DNA from: Haliotis asinina
Lineage: Eukaryota > Mollusca > Gastropoda > Lepetellida > Haliotidae
Direction of reading: 5' to 3'
Assembly (NCBI RefSeq): GCF_037392515.1
Contig: NC_090295.1
Span: forward strand, 13,411,001 to 13,475,000
Length of the DNA: 64,000 nt
Part shown: positions 37,272 to 52,200 of the stretch, piece after piece
Numbering within the stretch: position 1 is the stretch's first letter
How the letters are laid out: each line of letters starts with the position of its first letter
Position numbers and translations under genes: made by a program
Notes under the pieces: model-generated
Seen by the model: the letters and a program-made list of their open reading frames with translations, nothing else
The model's database searches: none
What the model was told of the DNA's origin: nothing

Positions 37272-40200
37272 ATGGCTGCCTTCTTGAATGTCTTTTCCTT
37301 TCCTCCAAATTTTGACATTCAGTGAGTTATAATTCGTTTCATAGCTCACCCGTTACACATGCCGACGTGTAGTCTCGTTTCCGAACAGTTATGCTTAGAA
37401 TGCCATTGAGGCATGCGAATTACGTTACGATTCACGTTTGGTATCAAATTCGAAGTTGTGTCAAAAAATCGTACCGTTCGTCAGTGCCCTGCATTTTACG
37501 GGTCCCTGCCTTCGGCAGTTAACCCAAACATAACCCAAACCTGACGGCCTTTCACCCTGACGATTCTATATGTGCTTGTTGTGGCTTATAGTCCCAGCTG
37601 GTCCAAAACTGAGTTAGTTTGTCTACTGAGACTTACAGCTTCCCAAATGTAATTGAACCGTGCTGGTTGAACTGTTAAAACAGGAATATTGTTTCCCATA
37701 CATTTCTGGGCCACGTGCAGTTTATTTGTATATTTTTTTATGCTTTCTTGACTTCCAAAGGCTACCAAAGTGCAACTTGTGATTGAAGGTTTCCATGATG
37801 TTTACGTTTATGTTACAATAGCTTTTCAAAATGAACCACCTATATTAGCATTTCAGAGATGATATCATGGATGAAATATACCAACATTTTTTTATATCAA
37901 TGCAGAACTATAATCTATAATGCAGACATTTATTTTATTTTTTGGAGACATGACTGGACCTATCATGATAAGGGTTATTGTTTGATATGAATCCTTTTGA
38001 CTACGGTTTTGAATCTCATATGCACCTACGTTTGGATTCAAAGTGTTGAAGGTGACCTTCCAAGTTGTGCGAACCTACTGTGTCGTAACCTTAATATCTT
38101 ACAAAATACTGACAGAGTGAATCGAAAAGTCAGAAAAAGAAATCAGTTTATTTGCTTGAGAGCATTTCTTTGATGGAGTAAAGCAATAAACTCTTTACTA
38201 CACCTTGAGAAATGTGTCTGTTAGCTCTTATATAATATTTAATCAACTCTATTATAATTGCAAACCATGATATTGCATCTGGCCATAACGAATAACTCAA
38301 TGAAAAGTAACATTTTACTCTTTATATTTCTCTTGCATTTGTTTATCCCAAGGTGGAAATTGTCTGACCTCTCACATCAAGCTGTCACCATAGAGACCAT
38401 TGTTGTATTGGTAACTCTGCAAGCTCCTCAGTCAGGTGCACCATTGTCACACTTTCTTATCACTGACAATGAAAACGTGTGAAATTTGAAGGGAACAAAT
38501 TTACTTCTAAATCATTCAAGATCCTCTCACATCATGGACAACAGAAAACCAAAGGTGTGTGATCAAATCAGACAGACTTTCTCTACACAAATTGATCTAC
38601 ATAACAAGTCACTGCCATGGATAGGGACTGATGGAAGCGTGAGGACCTATTTTCATCAACTACCTGTGTAAATATGAGAGGAGCGATATTGACAGATCGT
38701 CTTAATCAGTGACCACATAACCTTGGCAGTTCTATGGAAAAACTCAAGTAACTGTTATCATCAATAAACCATAGGCTATGTGTGTGGCTTCTATTACTAC
38801 AGATTGTTTCTTTAACAAAGATTTCATGCCTCTGCTACATTAAGAAAATGAACGACTGTAGCAGCAAGACATCCCTCCATGACCATAACAACAGGAGATG
38901 AAAAGCTCTTCCTATCATCAGGATGGGGGTCAAGACAGCCACACCTGTGCTGATTTGATATGTTTTAGGCTGTAACGATTTTTAATCCAAAGTGGAGAAA
39001 CCTGCCCTTGGATCAACAGAGTCACAATCAACTACAGATGAACACCATCCCCCAACCCCCACAAGCTTTGGCTTCCTCACTGGCCACTCCCTCAGAGACC
39101 AAGTATGGTTGTAGATCATGAACCTCTGCTTATTTTTGAGTACAGTTGGTAGAACTTCAGGAGCTTAACCTTTGTATGTAAGGGGAAGTCTTAGGTTGTG
39201 ATTGACAGACCATACCGTTCAGGATCATTTGGTCAGTCTTTAAGAAGTGCTTACAGAAATATGAGTTACTTATGTGTTACACAAGAGGGCTCCGAACCTC
39301 TTTGTTCTTGGGTAAGAGTTCTGCCGGTAAACCCTGCTTGAAATGCATTCTGTTATTTGGGATTACCTTGGGGGGATAGGGGTTAGATTTAGGGTTTAGG
39401 TTTAGATTAATGTTTAGAGTTAGGTTTAGGACTTTTATAAAAACCAGAGGCCCATATTCTTAGGCATCGAATAATTAACAAAGTAAAGGTGGTTTATGGG
39501 TAGAAATCTTTATTTTTCTTGCTGAGGGGATAAATGCTCAGTGTGAGATAAAAGTGGCAAGAGTTCCCTCTGTAACCCCTGCTTGAAATGTATCCTATTT
39601 AGTAAGATTATTTCAAGGTTTTAGGGTCTTAGGGTTAGGGCAAGAATGTGGTTAGGGGTCAGGGTAGTCATTAGTGTAAAGGATTTTTAGTGAATAAACA
39701 TTTGTTCTTTATTATAGAATGATAAGATAAAACGGGGGATATGGGCGGAAATCTTTCCGTTGCACTTCCAAGGAGAATGATTGAGAGAGGAGGCCAAGGA
39801 GAAAATAGGCACACATAATTCGTGAACAGTTGTCTCCAGGGTGAAAGCTGGGATGCGTTCAGACGAGCTGTCTATTTTCGGCTGGAAACAGGTCAGATAG
39901 TTTCCACCTGGGGGAGGAGAAATGCATAGTGTGAGATGGGGTAGGCATTAATAACTATATTTATGTTTTATTTCAATTTCAGGACTCTTCCAAACAGAGA
40001 CAGAAAAGTATGTGTTGTCTCCATTATTGGAAAAAGTCGACTCAATGGATTTGCAACGAAAGCGTCAATATTAAACCCAATACTGGAAAGAGATGTATTT
40101 ATGGTTTGTATTTTAAATTGATATTCCTATTTTGGTGACCACTTTGTGCGAAATTTGGTGTAGAAAAAGGGCAAGGTTACCTATGAGTGTCAAAAGACTT

Positions 40201-43200
40201 GGATGAGCCATTATGTTTATGGATGACTTTGTTCAATGAATGCTCACATGGCAGGTTTTCTTGTTCTTGATATCCATCACTGGACTGTGTTTGGTCCAAC
40301 TTTATTTTGGACAGGCTTGATTGTTTACTGGCATCGTGAAATGGCTACAATATAGTACTGACATACCAAGGCCAAATACACAAACGTTATGGTTCTGATT
40401 ATACCTCTTTAAATGTGGGGGAGATATGTAGGTTTCTTATGTATTTTTTACACTTTTGTTTAGGTGTACAAATTTAAAACACATTTATCAATTTGTAACT
40501 GTGTATTCAATTAAGCTTGCGGCCATCATGTTGATATTTTGGATCAGAATTATTGATGGTGTCGGTAATTGCTGGAAAAAAGTGGTATCTGAAAGCTTTT
40601 TTTATTGATATTGCTTATAAATAGTGTCGGTATCAATGAGGTGAAATAGGTTCAAATAACAGTGAAAGACATAAAAACTGACCTACAAGAATTGAGTGTA
40701 GTCTGGTTGACTTGGTATGGTGATATACATCAATAGGAGAAGTAGCATTGGAAGTACAATGCCAGTGTGCATAAGTTGTTTATAAATATGGTGGATCATT
40801 CATGAAGCGCTGCTGGGAGAATAAACTATGATTGTTCCTGATGATATCTGTTACATGAGACAAGTGCGGCCACTTCCAGGATGATAACAACATTTCCCTT
40901 TATGTAAATAATGGTAACACCCACAATATCTGCTGATCTTGGCAATGTACAACAGGTCCATTTAATGAAACAGGAAGCACAAATTGGTGTTTTCTGAAGA
41001 TTCTTATAATCACACCAGTGGTGGCCATTGTCTGTACCTTTCCTTCCAGAGCAGGTAGCTAAATCTCATTCTCTTTTTTATGTTATTGTTCTGTAGTTGT
41101 GTTTGTCTGCATTACCCTGGTGATTTTAACAACTCACTACTCTCTAAAGATATATACACTATACAATACTTGGTCTTTTTTTTCCAAAGGGAGGAGACAG
41201 CTACATAGGGGGCATGGTGGACAAGGTAAATATTCGCACTATATGTATTTATGTACACCATACTTTATACATATTTTCATCCTCTTCAAATGAATGGAAA
41301 AATTCAAAGATAAACTAGTCATTTACTGCAGGCACATTTTACAGATTGCTAAGAGTTTACCATATACTCAATTTCACATCATAGGTGTTTAATGTACTGT
41401 AAATGATAACTCTATCCCAATGCTTGTCATATTTTTGTAAAAACATTATGTTCTTCTTTTAGAAGACAAAATGCAACAGCAGTCTGATATAAAAAAACTG
41501 TCTTTGTCTTGACTCTCCTGTAATATATACTAAATAGCAAAGAAATGCAACTGTTTTTTGCCAGAAAAACATAAACACAAACGCTTACTTTTATGATATT
41601 TATCTTTTTCGAAACTTGAGTTCTGTTTGCTCTTCAGTGTATGTATGAATTCGTGGCCCTCTCCTAACCCCTTGACCTCTGCCCTATGATCTCTCCACCG
41701 ATGTATTAAATGACTGGTACCCTGTTGCAGGCAGTGCCAAAAATCTTCCCCAAACTGGGCTCTAACCATCATTTTCACTTGGAGTTTATTATCATTATAT
41801 AATGAGTGTCCCCAAAAGGTAAACCGTCAATTTTCTCATCGATAGATGGACCAAATTTAGTTAATCATTTCACAGAGTAACCCTGGGGTATCATTAGTGA
41901 GTCTACAAAATATCTAAGAGATAGGTTGCAAATTATACAAGCATTGTCGCCTTCAAAACAACATGTCAAAAAATGTAATTTCAATGGGAAATTCACTTAT
42001 TTCAGTCTATGTTCAATATGGCCTCCATCTTCCTCCACAACTAACGAAGACGTGTGTTTCTTTCAAGCAGAAACGCTTTCATAGTTTTATGTATTTCTTC
42101 CACTGACATCTCCTCCCATGACGTAATTATCCTGTCCTTTAACACCTGTGTGGTCAATTTGTCTGTCACTCATCTGCATTTTTGGACGTGCTGTTTTGAA
42201 TTTGACAGTACTCGCCTGATTTGCAAGCAATGTCTTAAATATTTTGTATACTTGTTGTTGCTACCCTAGGGTGCTCTGTGATCTTTTTTTTTAATAAATT
42301 TGTTTCTTTACTGCTGAGAAAATATTGTCAAATAACGGTTCACTTTTTGGGGGACACCTGACTGTATTTGCTGAGTTTACATTCATAACAAAGTTGTACT
42401 TGTCTCGAGCTCTGACTTTAGGCTAAAGTTACAGACTGATGTTTCCTCTTTGGTTCAAGAAATACACAAAAACATATTGACAAGTCGATATTTGAAATCA
42501 AGGCAGAATTTTCTGACAAGATTGATTGAACTGAATACTTATCTTCTTATTTGTAGTCTCGCCTAAGGCATGTTTCTGTGAATGACACTGGCTGCTATTC
42601 TGTGTCGTGTACTTTCTGTCTCTCTTTAAGTCTTAAAACAACTGGTTGATTCCAGGGGGAAATTGAGTGTTTCTTCGACAGCGACACCCAAGTAGTGTAT
42701 CTCCACCACAAGTCTCTTGGTGACACACACAGCCTCGTGGAGAGATGTCAGAAGATACTCAATAACAAAACTGAGGTAATGTAGTTTTTACAAACATACT
42801 CCGATATACATATTCCCAGAGGAGATTCTGATGCAGTGCTCAAAAGCCATGATTGGCACAAGAGCCATGTAAAATGTGTATTCTACCATGACTTCTGTAA
42901 ATACAGGATTGTGATTGGTTCATCAAAGTCATTGAGAGGTATATAATCACGTTATATACCTCTGATTTTCCAACACAGTGTGTATTTTTGTACGAATCTT
43001 GTTAACACGGTTATGGTAGAATGGGGATAAACATACTCTTTGGAAATGATAGGCATAAAATGAAATTATAATAGCTCTAAATTTTTATCCCCCTGGCATG
43101 TATTGCGGGGGGATATAGTTGACGCCTCGTCTGCCTGTCTGTCCGTCTGTAATCGTTTTGTTTCCGGAGCATAACTCAGAAACCATTCAATATTTTTAGA

Positions 43201-46200
43201 CCAAACTTTATAGGTATAGTAGTCTCAGCCTATGGTTGTGCCTTTTGCTATTTACAGATTTTTGGTATTTATATTTTTTTTGTTTTTCCATGGAACATTT
43301 TGGTGTTAGTCTTATGGTGGGGTCGGCTTCGTTTCCGGAGCAAAACTCTAAAACCGTTCAATATTTTCCTGCAAAACTTGGTAGATATATCAATCTGAAC
43401 TTATAGTGGTGCCTTTTGGTATTACAGGTTTTTGTGATTTATTATTTTCTTAGTTTCCATGGAAATGTTTCAGACATAGTCTCAAAAGTGAGAGGTGTGT
43501 TTTGTTTCCAGAGTAGAACTCAAAAACTTCTGAATATCTGTCAGTGTTACTTGGTAGATATGTGTGACAGAACCCAAAGTGGTGTCTTTTGCTATTTACA
43601 GGTATTTGTGATTTATTATTTTCTACATTTCTATGGAAACGTTTCGGACTTAGTCTCAAAATGAAGGGATGGGCTTCGTTTCCGGAGCAGAACTAAAAAA
43701 CTGTTCAATATTTTTCTGCAAAACTTGGTAGATGTACCAATCAGAAGCTGCAATGGTGCCTTTTGCTAGTTACAGGTTTTTGTGATTTTTTTAGTTTCTC
43801 GGTTTCCATGGAATAGATTCAGACTTTGTCTCAAAACTGAGAGGTGTGTTTCGTTTCCGGAGCAGAACTCAAAAACTGCTTAATATCTGTCAGTGTAACT
43901 TGATAGGTATGTGTAGCAGACCCCAAAGTGGTGCCTTTTGCTATTTACAGGTTTTTGTGTTTTATTATTTTCTCAGTTTCCATGGAAATGGTTGAGACTT
44001 AGTCTCAAAATGAAGGGATGGGCATCGTTTCCGGAGCCGAACTTTCTGCAAAACTTGGTAGATATACCAATCAGAAGCTGCAATGGTGCCTTTTGCTAGT
44101 TACAGGTTTTTGTGATTTCTTAGTTTCTCGGTTTCCATGGAATAGATTCAGACTTTGTCTCAAAACTGTGTTTCGTTTCCGGAGCAGAACTCTAAGACTT
44201 CTGAATATCTGTCAGTAAAACTTGGTAGATATGTGTGGCAGACCCCAGAGTGGTGCCTTTTGCTACTTACAGGTTTTTATGATGTATCATTTTCTTGGTT
44301 CCATGAACACGTTGCTGACTTCGTTTCTGGAGCACAACTCGAAAAGCATTTCATATCTTTCAAAAGATCTTTGCAGATATACGAGACAGATCTTGAAATG
44401 GTGACTTTTTCTGATTACAGATATATGGCATTTATATTTTTCATGAATTCCACGGAAACATTTAAGACTTGGTCTAAAAGCACAATAAGTAACTGTTGGA
44501 TGATTTGTCCTTTCAAATATGTGGGGGCTGGGGGGATATGTCATCTTCTGATGACTCTTGTTTACTTACCTCACCATAGGTCTATGCCATATTACCTCAA
44601 GCTTCGCGTAGTAGGAGATCTGACGGAGTTGAATTGCTATTCAATCTTGAATGGCTACCTCGCAAAGGACGACTTTTATGATACGGAAGTATCTGAATCT
44701 CCCCACTGCGCATGCGAGCAGACGCCATTAGAACTCCACTTTTACTTCTCGGTCCGAAGAATCCGTAGTAGGGAGGAGCATCCAGTGTTGGGAGGGACTA
44801 ACCGCATTATTTATTTAGATTTTAACAAATTTATTTTAACATGTAGCATTCGGTTTTAAATTGTCATATTTTTCCTTGTCCTGACTCATGCTTAATTATC
44901 TCCTCTTCCCTGGTGAAGGTAGTGAAACACCTGAAATCCCTTCAGGTTCCCTTCTAAAAGAAGCGGAGGTAAAATTCACTCACTCATGAGTCACCTCCCC
45001 TACTGTGCACATGGTCAGCTGATCGGCCATGATACTCACTCTCTCCTTATCTCCCAACGAGGGTGGCTGGAGTTACTAGTACCTGGGGTCTCCATTACGG
45101 AGATAAGTTTTTCAACTATTTCAGTCCTTTCACTGTATTTATGTCGTATGCGGTATTTTGGTTTATGTATATGTATCACAGTTTGTTTATTTGTGATTAT
45201 TTGGTGTTGATATAGCACATATTTTGTCAACCAAGACTTAGTCTCCGTTGATGATATTGTGTTTACAGTGTAGATTACAGCTGTCCCTGGTTGACCCGCT
45301 GTTAGTTTCTCTGGTGTGTAAGCCATTATGGTCTTCCACTATTTGCTGTGAAATTTGCAGAAATTTATCTGTTCCAGAATTTATTGTATAAATTCGTTCT
45401 TTTCACAGGCGTGCGAGAGACAGTCAATGTCGACTTTCATTAGTTATGTCTTATTGGATGATTTAGCTTAGGGTAACTGTTTTTCTCAGCCTAAGAAGTC
45501 TAGATCACCATCATCGAAGACAAAGTCGTCTGCAACGAAGTCATCGCAGAATCAACATTCTTCGACGAAGAAGTCCTTTGGTGATGAGATCGTCCCTCTA
45601 TCTGCAGCCTTCGTCGTCGCTGTAGACATCTGTACAAGTCAACTATTGCTGCACTCAACACAACTGTTCGACGCATATGCCTTCATGCAACATGAGCTTG
45701 GTATGGTCATGTTGAAGAAGAACGAACACTATAATCTTCAACTACGTCAACTGCTGCTGCGGGTGAGCACTCCATCTAGATCTCCACTCACTCCAGAGGA
45801 TGAAGAAGAGACGTATACACGCACCTGTTCAGGAAAATCGTCACCGTCGTCCTTATCATCCCGTCGCAGTTCGGAGAGAGATCCTCCTATGTCAAGTGAG
45901 TGCACCCGCACTCTACGAGACGCACTCTCTTCAGACGGGCTCGATTTAGAGCTGTCAATGAGACTCTCATCTCAAGTTCAGCAATCCTGCGAACAAGGAA
46001 GAGTGAATGATCCTATCAAGTTTCGTCATTCACGTTTCCCCCTCCAGTGCTGCTACCAAAAGTCTTTGAGAAAATAAAACAGACCAGGAGGCTACAACTG
46101 ACCTTGGTCACGCCTTACTGGCCAACGAGACATTGGTTTCCAACACTCATAGAGGAGTTAGGACAACCAACACTACAACTACAAGATTGGGAAAATCTTC

Positions 46201-49200
46201 TCGTCCATCCCCACACGAAACAGGCACACAGCAACCCAACTGCGTTCCGACTTCACGTGTGAAATGTATCAAAATCTGTTTAAAACACAGAGGATACTCG
46301 ATAAGAGCAGCGAAAGCAGTTACCTTAGCTTTATGGAAATCCACTTGCATCCTTTATGATGAGAAGTGGAAGCGGTCTGAGACATACGCCAAGAAGAAAG
46401 GCTTCACGGCGATGAAGGCAGCACAAGTGATGCGTATGAGCCTCTTGATTGGACCTCATTTGAACTGCTAACTCAGAAGACACTATTTTTACTTGCCTTG
46501 GCTACAGCTGCACGAATGTCAGAAATTCATGCTCTAGACTTCAATGGCACGAGCTTTGATGCAAGTCATCAGCAGACAGCTCATCTGGGTCTAAGATGGG
46601 ATTTTATTGCAAAAAATCATCTGCCGGGTCAACTGGATGGGCAATTCCACACACCAGCACTATCTTCAATCCTTAGACCCCATGATACTCAAGATTTATC
46701 ATTATGTCCAGTCAGAGCATTGAAGATATTCGTCGCACGAACCATGTCTAGAAGGCAACATTTCAAGGGCCTGTTTATCCCTATATCTACTGAGACACTT
46801 ATGGAAGAATCCCGCAACACTATCTCAGTGTGGATCAGGATTGTTATATTGAGAGCCTATAAAGCAGCAGGATTGGAACCTCCGCGAGCCTCCAACCCTC
46901 ATGAAGACAGAGCCTTGACCTCTACACTAGCGCTACAAGGGAATTGCTCGCTATCAACTATAATGGAGTTCTGCTTTTGGAAGTCAAACATGGTGTTTGC
47001 CAACCACAATCTACAAGACATAGCCACAGAGGATGTCTCTGGCATTCATCAGTTTGGGCCTCCTGTTGTTGCTCAGCAACGAACAGTTTCCCGAAGGCGC
47101 TGAGTTCACTCAACTGTTTTATCATGTGGCTTCTGGAAGCCAGACGCTCTGCGGAGTATTTTGGTGGAAAGTCCATGCACACGTCTTAAACAGGCTAGCT
47201 TGAGTGATTATGACCCTGTACTCGTAATGAAGATAATTGTACATGAAGAGAGGTTGCAACTAGTCTCGATTGCTATATCTTGACATTTAGTTGCATCAGA
47301 AACTAGAAGGACGCTAGTTACTTTTGATGTCATCACGTGACAGTCAACGAAGTCATCCATGGAAGAACGGAAGTTCGACTGGATGTGATCCCCCCGGAAT
47401 CTACAATGAATATTGGAATGACAGGACCAAGTTATTGCCGTTACAAGTTGCCGTAAGGGGGGGGGGGTGGGGGTGGGGGGGAATTATTGGATGTAATTTT
47501 GAACAGCCAGCAGAATCCAGCAAGGTCGGATTCTGTAAGCAATTAAGCATGAGTCAGGATAAGGAAAAATATGTAATTTTCGGAATAAAATTGATATTTT
47601 ATGCTTATCCTGACTCATGGCAAAAGCCCTCCCAGCCGCCCCTCACAGACACGCAGAATTCTCATATTCTTGTGTTGGGCGATTATAGGAGAGAGTGAGT
47701 ATCATGGCTGATCAGCTGACCATGTGCTCGGGAGGGGAGGTGACTAATGGGTGAGTGAATTTTACGTCCACTTCCTTTAGAAGGGAACTTGAAGGGATTT
47801 CAGGTGTTCCACTACCTTCACCAGGGAAGAGGAGATAAGCAATAAGCATGAGTCAGGATAAGTATAAAATATCAATTTTATTCAGAAAATTACATTTTTA
47901 TCTCCTGATTGTCTGAACACATTGTATCACCAGGATGATTGTATGTCACTGTTTCCTCATAGTGAAGGCTGCTGGTTCTGGTTTTATCCACTGGCATGGC
48001 TGTTGTTCATATCATGATGACAGCAGCATTGACATAAAACAACATTCACTCACAACCTTTGTCACAGCAAAGAACTAGGTTTGTGTTCCTGTGTGCTTAT
48101 GATGTGTGAAGTCCATTTAGGGTGTCCCTCCATTTAGGGTGTCCCTTGCTGTGATAATGTATGAAAGCTCCCTCTTTCTATAACGTTTTTGTCAATAATA
48201 TGGTTGATTTTATTTTTGTTGTAGCACAACTTGTATTTTCGAATTAAACTGAAGCTGATGTTTATCGTCATAATTATTTTTGTCTCAATCTGCAGCGTTG
48301 TATGGGGGACCGTATTTAGCAGTGTCTGAACATACGATTCTTGTAAACAAATTACCTCATGAACTCCTAATGTCTCCGAGTTTGTGACAGCCTGCATTGG
48401 GGGATTATACAGACACCAGGCTAGCTATTCTCGAAACATTCTTAGCCCTACGAACTTCTTAAGCCCATTCTTAACACATTGGCTATGATCAAAGTTAAAA
48501 ATTCTTAGGGCTACGAACGTTTCGAGAATAATGGCCCAGTTGATTTGGGTGACCTTGACCTTATCATAAAGGTCACCACAACACTTTGACAACTTTTCAA
48601 ACTTATGGGAGCACAATATCTCATAAAACATTGCACCCAGTGTCTTCAATAATTTGACAGCCTACATTACGTGATTATGCAGACACCAGTCATTTCAAGC
48701 ATCTTGTTTGTGATAAAAAAGTAAACAGTCATAAGTAAATGTCATAAGTATTTTGGTCTTCTGTAGTGACAGGGTCATTGCCACTATTAATCGCAAACAC
48801 ATTTCTTTTGGTTTTCAGGATATTGTAACCTTGTGGGAAGATGAAAATTTTAGATATGCCAAGACAATTCTACTCCTCCTGAATATTTCGCACATTGTGG
48901 TGGTGAGTATACCTGTAAATCACAGTTCTGACATCAGATGTCTGCCAGCAGTGTATGAAACAAGGCCTGAGACATTCTAGATTTTTGACGGACAGCCTAA
49001 ATATACAGCTAGTCAGCCTAATGGTCTGGTAAAGATTTTAGATACCAGGTTCCATACATATGAGTAAATTCACCTTATCATGAAATCTAGTTTTCAAATT
49101 GAGCGTTACATTTAGACTTGACAGCTACGTTTTGAACATTGAACTATCATATCTCAAGCTCAATGCACTATGTTGACATATGTTTTAATATATATTCTTA

Positions 49201-52200
49201 TTAAAACAGTGACACCTATCGATGCATATTGTCTGGTCTGGTTAATTGATTTTGGGCTGGTGATGTTTTGTAATTACCAGCTTTAATGTCTGGATGGGTT
49301 TTTTAGCTTATTTCATACACTGCTGCTAGTTATGGAAGGCAAGGAGTGGTGAAGTAGTCTGGTGGTTATGCAATTTGCTCATTGTTACGGTTAAACATTT
49401 GTGGTGACAAGAGTAAGAGAAATCACCTCACAACCAGCAAAATATAACATAGACAAGCCTAAAACATTCATTAGTTTGTGTTGGGCAGAGAGTAAGATAC
49501 AATGATTCACAACAGAGGTGTCAAGTACAATGATAGTGAGTCAAATCTAATGTATTGGGTCACAAATATAATATCAACTCACCAAAGTCTTGGCTAGAGA
49601 TACCCATGAAGGTCCCGGGGTAGGATAGGCCTTCAGCCTTGTTGTAAGAGGTGACTAATGGGATCAGGTGGTCAGGTTCGCTGACATATCATTGGTTCCC
49701 CATTGCGCAGATCGATGCTTATGTTGTTGGTCACTTGATTGTCTGGTCCAGACTCGATTATTTACAGACCGCCGCCTTATAGCTGGAATATTGCTGAGTG
49801 CGGCATAAAACTAGACTCACTCACTCACTCACTCACTTGGATAGAGAGTGAGAAACAATTATCCTGAATGTTACACAGTGAGCGGTCAGGCAGTGGTTAT
49901 GTAGGTCAAGCGTTGACAAAGGAAGGCAGATTGAGGTACTCTAGTTAATCTGTATGTGTTCATGTGTCAGTGTGTCAATGTGTCATGCAGCAACCAGCCT
50001 TTATATATACAGTCATAGATTCTTGAATATTCGAGCATAATACGACCATAATCATTAACTTAGAACCTTCTTGTAGTCTCGCAGAAGTCAACAAGTAATC
50101 AGAACACATACTAATTCAAAAGCGCTACCTTGAAGGGCTGCCGCTAAAGTAATAATAGCTCTGAACATTTATGATACAAAATTTGACCCATAATAATGAC
50201 CACTCAAAACTCTAAACACTTTGACCCAATAATAAGAATCACTTAATCAAAAATACTATTTACAGAAAATACACTCTTGTGTAACATCATCATGATGAAG
50301 ACACATGGGTGTAGTGTGTGAAGCCCCTTTCTGGTCCCTGCCAGGATATTGTGGAAATAAAACTAGACTAAACTGGTGTAAAACTAAACTCCATATGTCT
50401 CTCTCTCTCTGTGTAGAAGGTTAAGCTTGTGATTTAACATAATCCTTCATTCTGGACATCCTTATGCCTCATTTTATTCTCTTGTTTTGTATAAAGAGTT
50501 GAGACAGGTTACCATGGTAAAATATGTTCTTGTTCAGATGCCACAACTAAACTTTAAACAATATTCAGTGATCTCATGTTTGAGATCTGAGGATATATTG
50601 TCCACAACAAGATTGCTCAAATTGTCTGTTTGTCCTTCTGTTGATGATTGAAGTGCATGCAAGAGATTGAAGTGTCTTTTCAGCTGTGTCACCCAGGCAA
50701 CACGTTTGACATCAGCTATGTGAAGCTGTTCAGGAGCCTGGATGCTGTCAGGTTGGTGCTGCTGTGTGTCGTGTCTAAGGATTGTATAGAGTGTGTTGGG
50801 GGATACAAGTAGAGCTTGGAACTGGATTAGTTCATTACAACCAATCAATCATAAAAAATAATTGGTCAGTAATTTATCAAATTTTCCTGGTTTTTGTTAA
50901 TGCAAAAAGAACCCCAAACATGTACTTCTTTCGAGTGTTTTGCAGACTGCACGAAATGCATTTAATAATGATAATGATGATAATTGACTTGTATAGCGCC
51001 TAGTATCCATCTGACTAGTTGCTCACTGGACGCTGCAATCAGAGTCTGATTATCATTATCCGGGTTAACCCAAGCTGCCTCTTAGGTGCTAGAAGGTTAT
51101 AGTCACAGGACTTTATCTCACCGGGTACCCATTTTCTGCTGGGTGAGCAGAGGCAATTTTGAACAGACTCACTTGCTTAAGGTGAGACCACATGTTTCCC
51201 ATGCCCTTCCTTGTGCGGCAGGACCGAAATCCTAGAATTTTACATCTTCAAAGGATGGCTAGTATGTTACGAACATACATTTCCTGGAACATTTAAGAAA
51301 AAAATCAGTACTTAGAGTTTCCACTACTTTTTCAAACCGCTGGTACAGTGTAAAGCAATGAAATTTTTTGGTACATTAGAATTTTCAGCGGTACTGTACC
51401 ATTTAGCCATTTTGACAGGAGCTTGCCTGTCTGAATGAGTTTCCTGTTTCTTGACAGACAAATTACTGCTGTATGCCCTGACTTTGATTTTTCAGTTTTG
51501 AACAATTTTATAATTTATTTTAAATGTTCAACATAAATTAAGAAGCAAAAGTGAAACATATGTCCAGTTTTGAACTCTGTACTTTAACAAGAATGTTTTA
51601 CAAGAAAATACATGCCAGGTTGTATTGTGAATCAAAGAAGGTAATATTTAAAAAATGATATTGCTTGAATATTGATGGAAATGGTGTAAAACTTAACTGA
51701 CTCACTTTCTTATCAACCTGTCTCACAAATGAGTACATTTGCAAAACTCTGTCATGAATTTGGTTTAGGTGTATTTTCTCATTTGAGTTGCTATTTGTGC
51801 ACAAATAGTTGACTTTTTAAGATCTGGGCTCAAATTGATCTTCAGTAACCCATGTTGGTCATGAAAGGCGACTAACGCTATTGGATGGTCAGACTTTGAC
51901 TTGGTTGACACATCAGTGTGTCCAAATTTTGTAGACTGATGTGCATGTTGTTGATCACTGGATTGTATGGTCCAGACTTGATTATGTTCAGACTGCCACA
52001 ACCCATGCTTGCCACAAAAGGCGACTATGCTTGTCGTAAGAGGCGACTAACGGGATCGGGTGGTCAGGTTGACTTGGTTGACACATGTCATCGGTTCCCA
52101 ATTGCGCAGATCGAAGCTCATGTTGTTGATCACTGGATTGTCTGGTCCAGACTCGATTACATACAGACCGCTGCCATATAGCTTGAATATTGCTGAGTGC

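Larger units (their letters stand above)
44868..47880 (+). mobile_element. Internally deleted DIRS-like (tyrosine recombinase) retrotransposon
   Basis: About 190 bp at 44872-45062 and its inverted, slightly diverged copy at about 47680-47870 form terminal inverted repeats (shared ATCTCCTCTTCCCTGGTGAA, CACCTGAAATCCCTTC and CACATGGTCAGCTGATC). A CTTATCCTGACTCATGCTTA string and its complement occur four times (near 44876, 47547, 47600, 47850), as in the internal complementary regions of DIRS elements. Between the repeats: a Ser/Lys-rich gag-like stretch (45488-46077), the last piece of an RT-RNase H (46047-46262, TLVTPYWPTRHWFPTLIEEL) and a recombinase (46270-47103). The RT palm is missing. It sits in the 6-kb SMG8 intron 4. 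Confidence 0.75.

Noticed and set aside
39384..39665. TTAGGG-like stretches suggesting an interstitial telomere
   Set aside because: The runs are short and irregular (TTTAGG, TTAGAG mixed in) and belong to a 240-bp duplicated unit; no true telomere array.
44707..44716. NRF1-like TGCGCATGCG as a promoter of a cellular gene
   Set aside because: It lies in an SMG8 intron just before the DIRS-like element. It might be part of that element's leader, but there is no gene start to attach it to.
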